DNA of 38,632 bases, taken from positions 1 through 38,632 of the forward strand of contig JALOTY010000049.1 of NCBI GenBank assembly GCA_025457665.1, in the 5' to 3' direction. This DNA comes from Akkermansiaceae bacterium. GTDB taxonomy: Bacteria > Verrucomicrobiota > Verrucomicrobiia > Verrucomicrobiales > Akkermansiaceae. This document shows, one piece after another, positions 33,456 to 38,632 of this stretch. The position numbers and the translations under genes were made by a program. The notes under the pieces are model-generated. The model was not told where the DNA came from. It made no database searches and saw only the letters and a list, made by a program, of their open reading frames with translations. The stretch's first letter is position 1, and each line of letters starts with the position of its first letter.

Positions 33456-34475
33456 ATGAGCGACCACTTTTTCCAAAAAGCCACCAGCGAGCCCAAGGGG
33501 GCCTTCGATGTCTCCCTGCGCCCGCCGGTTTTCTCCGAATTCATCGGCCAGGAAAAGGTCAAGGAACGCCTCCTTCTCATGGTCGAGGCCGCCCGGCACC
33601 GCGGTGATGTCCTCGACCACGTCCTCCTCTCCGGCCCGCCCGGCCTCGGCAAGACCACCCTTGCCAACATCATCGCCCGCGCCTCCGGGGCCCAGCTCCA
33701 CACCACCTCCGGCCCGCAGATCGAAAAAGCCGGGGACCTCGCCGGAGTCCTCACCAACCTCCAGAAAGGCGACGTCCTCTTCATCGACGAAATCCACCGC
33801 CTCCACCCCGCCATCGAGGAATACCTCTACCCCGCCATGGAGGACTTCCGGCTCGATATCATCATCGACTCCGGCCCCTCCGCCCGCTCCATCCAGCTCA
33901 ATCTCCCCCGCTTCACCCTCGTCGGCGCCACCACCCGCTCCGGCATGCTCACCGCGCCGCTCCGCTCGCGCTTCGGCCTCGTCAACCGCCTCGACTACTA
34001 CACCCACGCCGAACTCGCCCTCATCGTCGAACGCTCCGCCGGACTCCTCGATATCCCCGTCACGCCCGATGGTGCCCTGCAAATCGCCGCACGCTCCCGC
34101 GGCACCCCGCGCATCTGCAATGCCCTCCTCCGCTGGGTCCGCGATTTCGCCCAGGTCCGGGGCGATGGCACCATCACCGCTCCCATCGCGGATCAGGCCC
34201 TCACCATGATCGAGATCGATGCCGATGGCCTCGATGAAATGGACAAGCGGCTCTTGGAAGCCATCATCTACAAGTTCCAAGGCGGCCCCGTCGGCCTCAG
34301 CTCGCTCGCCGTCGCCGTCGGTGAAGACGCCTCCACACTTGAGGAAGTCCACGAGCCTTTCCTCATTCTCCAGGGTTTCCTCCAGCGCACCCCGCGCGGT
34401 CGCATCGCCCTTCCTGCCGCCTACGCGAAAATCGGCGCCAAACCGCCCCTCGGCCCACAGCCCGAACTGCTCTGA
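33456..34475 (+). CDS. ruvB: Holliday junction branch migration DNA helicase RuvB
   Basis: RuvB is the AAA+ motor that, with RuvA, drives branch migration of Holliday junctions. The 339-residue product begins [13 protein letters not shown] and has the family motif [18 protein letters not shown]. It also has Walker [13 protein letters not shown] (about residue 60), Walker [21 protein letters not shown], sensor 1 [20 protein letters not shown] with the arginine finger, and a C-terminal winged helix ([20 protein letters not shown]). I chose the ATG at 33456; upstream in-frame codons overlap the TPR gene. ruvA and ruvC are not adjacent. Confidence 0.97.
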   Translation: MSDHFFQKATSEPKGAFDVSLRPPVFSEFIGQEKVKERLLLMVEAARHRGDVLDHVLLSGPPGLGKTTLANIIARASGAQLHTTSGPQIEKAGDLAGVLTNLQKGDVLFIDEIHRLHPAIEEYLYPAMEDFRLDIIIDSGPSARSIQLNLPRFTLVGATTRSGMLTAPLRSRFGLVNRLDYYTHAELALIVERSAGLLDIPVTPDGALQIAARSRGTPRICNALLRWVRDFAQVRGDGTITAPIADQALTMIEIDADGLDEMDKRLLEAIIYKFQGGPVGLSSLAVAVGEDASTLEEVHEPFLILQGFLQRTPRGRIALPAAYAKIGAKPPLGPQPELL

Positions 34476-34560
34476 AAGCTCCCCGGGCCTCCCCTCCATC
34501 GCCCACCCCTTTCCCTTGACGCCCACCCGCGCCTCCGCTGATTCCTCGCCGCCCACACCC

Positions 34561-35763
34561 ATGCGCATCTCCATCCTTTCCCGCGCCCCGAATTGCTATT
34601 CCACCCTGCGCCTCCACGAAGCCGTGCTCTCCCGCGGCCACGATGTCGAAATCCTCGATCCCACCCGCCTGGTCATCGATCTCGATCAAGGCGAACCCGA
34701 CCTCCTCCTCAACGGCGAACACCTCTCCATACCCGATGCCATCATCCCCCGCATCGGCGCGTCCATCACCCGCTACGGCACCTCGGTCGTCCGCCAGTTC
34801 GAACAGATGGATGTCTTCACGCCGAACACCGCCGCCGGCATCGGCAACTCCCGCGACAAACTCCGCAGCCTCCAGATCCTTTCCCGCCACGATGTCGGCA
34901 TCCCCCGCACCGCCTATGTCTTCGACAAACGCGATGTCGAATCCGCCCTCAACCGCGTCGGCGGCGCGCCCGTCATCATCAAGCTCATCGAGGGCACCCA
35001 GGGCGTTGGCGTGATCCTCGCCGATAAGATCGAAATCGCCAAAGCGATCATCGAAACCCTCCACTCCACCCAACAAAACGTCCTGCTCCAGAAGTTCGTC
35101 GCGGAATCCAAAGGCAAGGACGTCCGCGCCTTCGTCATCGGTGACCGCGTCGTCGCCGCCATCCGCCGCACCGCCCAAGGCCAGGAATTCCGCTCGAATG
35201 TCCACCGCGGCGGCGTGGCCGAATCCATCCAGCTCGACCCTGTTTATGAGGAAGCCGCCGTCCGCGCCGCCCAGATCCTCGGCCTCCGCGTCTGCGGCGT
35301 GGATATGCTCGAATCCTCCACCGGCCCGCAAATCATGGAGGTGAACTCCTCCCCGGGCCTCGAAGGCATCGAAGGCGCCACCGGACTCGACATCGCCGGC
35401 GCGATCGTCGATTACATCGTCGATCAGGTGAAACTCCCCGAAATCGATATCCGCCAACGCCTCACCGTTTCCCGCGGATACGGCGTCGCCGATATCCATG
35501 TGCCCGATGGCTCCCACCTCATCGGCAAGACCATCGATGAAACCGGTCTGCGCGATCAGGACGTCGTCGTCCTCACCCTCAAACGCGGCGGCTCCGTGGT
35601 TTCCAATCCCCAGGGCAAACGCACCTTGCAGGCCGATGACACCCTCCTCTGCTACGGCCGCGTCGAGCACATGAAAACCCTCATCGGCGAGCGCCCGAAA
35701 CGCCAGCGCCGCATCAAACCCCTGCCCACCACCCCGGTCACCGAGGGCACCACCGCTTCATGA
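34561..35763 (+). CDS. rimK: RimK-family ATP-grasp glutamate ligase fused to an RCK_C (TrkA-C) domain
   Basis: The 400-residue product starts at the ATG at 34561 (MRISILSRAPNCYSTLRLHE). Residues 1-290 match RimK ligases: YSTLRLHEAVLSRGHDVEIL, then IPRIGASITRYGTSVVRQFE, the ATP-grasp segments PVIIKLIEGTQGVGVILA and GKDVRAFVIGDRVVAAIRR, and the metal-binding IMEVNSSPGLEGIEGATG. RimK adds glutamates to the C-terminus of ribosomal protein S6. Typical RimK is about 300 residues. Here about 100 more follow, and residues 303-385 read as an RCK_C/TrkA-C domain (ADIHVPDGSHLIGKTIDETG, then VVVLTLKRGG and DDTLLCYG), a small ligand-binding fold known from potassium channel regulators. The stop overlaps the next gene's start in ATGA. 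Confidence 0.9.
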   Translation: MRISILSRAPNCYSTLRLHEAVLSRGHDVEILDPTRLVIDLDQGEPDLLLNGEHLSIPDAIIPRIGASITRYGTSVVRQFEQMDVFTPNTAAGIGNSRDKLRSLQILSRHDVGIPRTAYVFDKRDVESALNRVGGAPVIIKLIEGTQGVGVILADKIEIAKAIIETLHSTQQNVLLQKFVAESKGKDVRAFVIGDRVVAAIRRTAQGQEFRSNVHRGGVAESIQLDPVYEEAAVRAAQILGLRVCGVDMLESSTGPQIMEVNSSPGLEGIEGATGLDIAGAIVDYIVDQVKLPEIDIRQRLTVSRGYGVADIHVPDGSHLIGKTIDETGLRDQDVVVLTLKRGGSVVSNPQGKRTLQADDTLLCYGRVEHMKTLIGERPKRQRRIKPLPTTPVTEGTTAS

Positions 35764-36186
35764 AGGCCCCGCTCGTCATCGGCTGGCGCGAATGGGCGGA
35801 ACTCCCCGCATGGGGCCTGCTGCTCCGCGCCAAGGCCGATACCGGAGCCAAATCCAGCGCCATCGATTGCGCCGAAATCACCCGCCTGCCCGACGACCGC
35901 GTCCGCTTCACCGTCCGCATCGACCGCCGCGGCCGCCGCCTCGCCACCATCGAGGCCCCCATCGCCCTCACCAAACGCGTCCGCTCGTCGAATGGCGATG
36001 CCGAGGAACGCATCTTCGTCCGCACCCCCATCCGCATCGCCGGCCGCGAACGCAGCGCCCTCGTCAGTCTTGTTTGCCGGAAATCTATGATCCACCGCAT
36101 GCTGCTCGGTCGCAGCACGCTCGGACCGGATTTCCTCGTTCACAGCTCGCAGATCCACCTCGCCACCCCGCGGCGGCGCAGCGAGG

Positions 36187-37863
<1,677 letters not shown>

Positions 37864-38059
37864 CGTCTGGCCCCGTTTCTTGCCCCCTCCCCCGCCCCAA
37901 AGCAACCGCAATCCCCCTCTGAAGCGAAAAGCCGCATGCCCTGCACGCTTCGCCTCCCGCCCCCCTAACCAAAAGCTCCACCCCCAAGCCACTAAGGACA
38001 CGAAAAGGAACAGCCGATGATGGATGGCAGATGGCCGATGGCGGCACCATAAACCGTAG

Positions 38060-38106
38060 CTGGAGCGTCCCGCTCCAGACCGTTGGGGGTGCATCCTGCA
38101 CCCCCA
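38060..38106. repeat. Pair of perfect hairpins with identical TCC loops
   Basis: CTGGAGCG (38060-38067) pairs with CGCTCCAG (38071-38078) around TCC. TGGGGGTGCA (38084-38093) pairs with TGCACCCCCA (38097-38106), also around TCC. The arms differ but the loop is the same, and only five bases separate the two hairpins. Confidence 0.85.
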
Positions 38107-38173
38107 GTCCCAAAGCCAAAGACCCAAAAAACTGAACTTGGCACTTGGAACTTGGCACTTCCCCCATCAGCCC

Positions 38174-38276
38174 GATGCCGGAGGCATCAAAGCCAGTAGC
38201 CGGTGGTTGAACCCGCGAAAGCGGGTGACACCACCGGTCTCCAAAGCCCCAAAACCTCGCACCCCGGCAGGGGTGC
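38174..38276. repeat. Three consecutive hairpins, one with a nested GAAA tetraloop
   Basis: GATGCC-GGA-GGCATC lies at 38174-38188. CCGGTGGT (38200-38207) pairs with ACCACCGG (38230-38237) and encloses ACCCGC-GAAA-GCGGGT (38211-38226), giving a two-part stem with a stable GNRA tetraloop. GCACCCC (38259-38265) pairs with GGGGTGC (38270-38276) around GGCA. Confidence 0.85.
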
Positions 38277-38406
38277 AAGCATGCCGCCAAACCCGACTCA
38301 TCCCTCCAACCTTGCCCCCTGAAATCTCTGTCCCCTCGCTTCTCCGCCGGCAGTAGGAAGAGTTCACCACAAAGGCACAAAGTCCTCAAAGACCGCGGAA
38401 AAAAGG

Positions 38407-38450
38407 GCGGAGCAGTAGGAACAACGAAAAGATCGAAAGGATCAAAAGTG
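38407..38450 (+). repeat. Short dispersed intergenic repeat, copy 2
   Basis: GCAGTAGGAACAACGAAAAG followed by ATCGAAAGGATCAAAAG parallels 16405-16451 with a few differences. It lies between hairpin groups in the gene-free right edge. Confidence 0.4.
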
Positions 38451-38528
38451 AGGCTCACCCGACAGTCCTCCACCCGGAGCCAGCAGCCACGCATCTTACA
38501 TCTCGGTTAGCGGTGTCCGGACTTTTCA

Positions 38529-38573
38529 GCCCCGTGAGGGGCTCCGGCATGTAGCCACGGGTGCAACCCGTGG
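38529..38573. repeat. Two further perfect hairpins near the right edge
   Basis: GCCCC (38529-38533) pairs with GGGGC (38538-38542) around GTGA. CCACGGGT (38555-38562) pairs with ACCCGTGG (38566-38573) around GCA. Confidence 0.8.
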
Positions 38574-38632
38574 ACCATGTCCAACCAATGAACCCCGCGC
38601 TTGATCCGCGCGCCACTCTCCCCAAGCACCGC

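Larger units (their letters stand above)
37864..38632. other. Gene-free right edge with a cluster of stem-loops
   Basis: No credible gene is present in these 769 bases. They hold at least six perfect or near-perfect hairpins, listed as separate repeat entries, plus text such as GGATGGCAGATGGCCGATGG (38013-38042 region) that resembles other spacers in the window. The glnS promoter should lie in the first 100-200 bases, but no convincing boxes were found. Confidence 0.7.

Noticed and set aside
30911..33814. A 967-codon open frame on the minus strand, Gly/Ala/Asp/Glu-rich
   Set aside because: It is the antisense shadow of the exbD tail, the TPR gene and ruvB. The third-position GC bias of the real genes keeps it open; it has no domain-like sequence and would overlap three supported genes.
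38060..38573. A CRISPR array at the right edge
   Set aside because: The hairpins differ in arm sequence and spacing. There are no identical direct repeats with regular spacers and no cas genes.

Overview
The window is GC-rich bacterial chromosome, roughly 60-65 % GC by eye, and most likely comes from the phylum Verrucomicrobiota (Luteolibacter/Haloferula-like Verrucomicrobiaceae). This is inferred from several traits: large secreted proteins with autotransporter-associated beta-strand repeats that open with a 'TWDGG..GNWSTA.NWST' module, a PEP-CTERM tail ending in a run of arginines, a secreted EF-hand protein, starts that mostly lack a Shine-Dalgarno sequence, and many perfect intergenic hairpins. 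No marker in the window settles the genus.

Left part (1-11.6 kb): a surface/secretome block. A truncated exported beta-helix-like gene leaves the left edge on the minus strand and is divergent from a 1358-aa secreted protein that carries a related module. A type II/IV pseudopilin-like protein follows, then two tandem paralogous repeat proteins with different C-termini (one PEP-CTERM, one not), a strong terminator and a LacI-family regulator.

Middle (11.6-22.98 kb): housekeeping genes. Lipoyl synthase (lipA) is divergent from dihydrolipoyl dehydrogenase (lpd). Then come a six-EF-hand exported protein, metF, a lower-GC patch with two small exported or membrane hypotheticals, metX, an IF-1 with an unusual Gly/Arg-rich N-terminal extension, a lipoprotein-type MsrA, tRNA-Phe and priA.

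22.98-25.14 kb: a type IV toxin-antitoxin module of the AbiEi/AbiEii type. Two very long perfect palindromes precede it, one of which ends one base before the antitoxin ATG. The toxin reading frame runs into the terminator of the opposing tRNA-Asp gene.

Right part (25.3-37.9 kb): a dense plus-strand run. It holds a small membrane protein, sdhC-sdhA (with no sdhB behind them), queF-queC (preQ0 synthesis and reduction for queuosine), exbB-exbD plus a TPR protein whose signal peptide is out of frame with its body, ruvB, a rimK homologue fused to an RCK_C domain, and an overlapping RimB-type retropepsin-like gene. The convergent glnS ends inside that last gene. The final 770 bases carry no gene but at least six perfect stem-loops. 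No CRISPR array, insertion sequence, prophage or rRNA was found.

The points most worth a second look are the RimK-RCK_C/RimB pair, the RGG-extended IF-1, the AbiE locus with its paired palindromes, the missing sdhB, the frameshifted TPR gene and the right-edge hairpin cluster.
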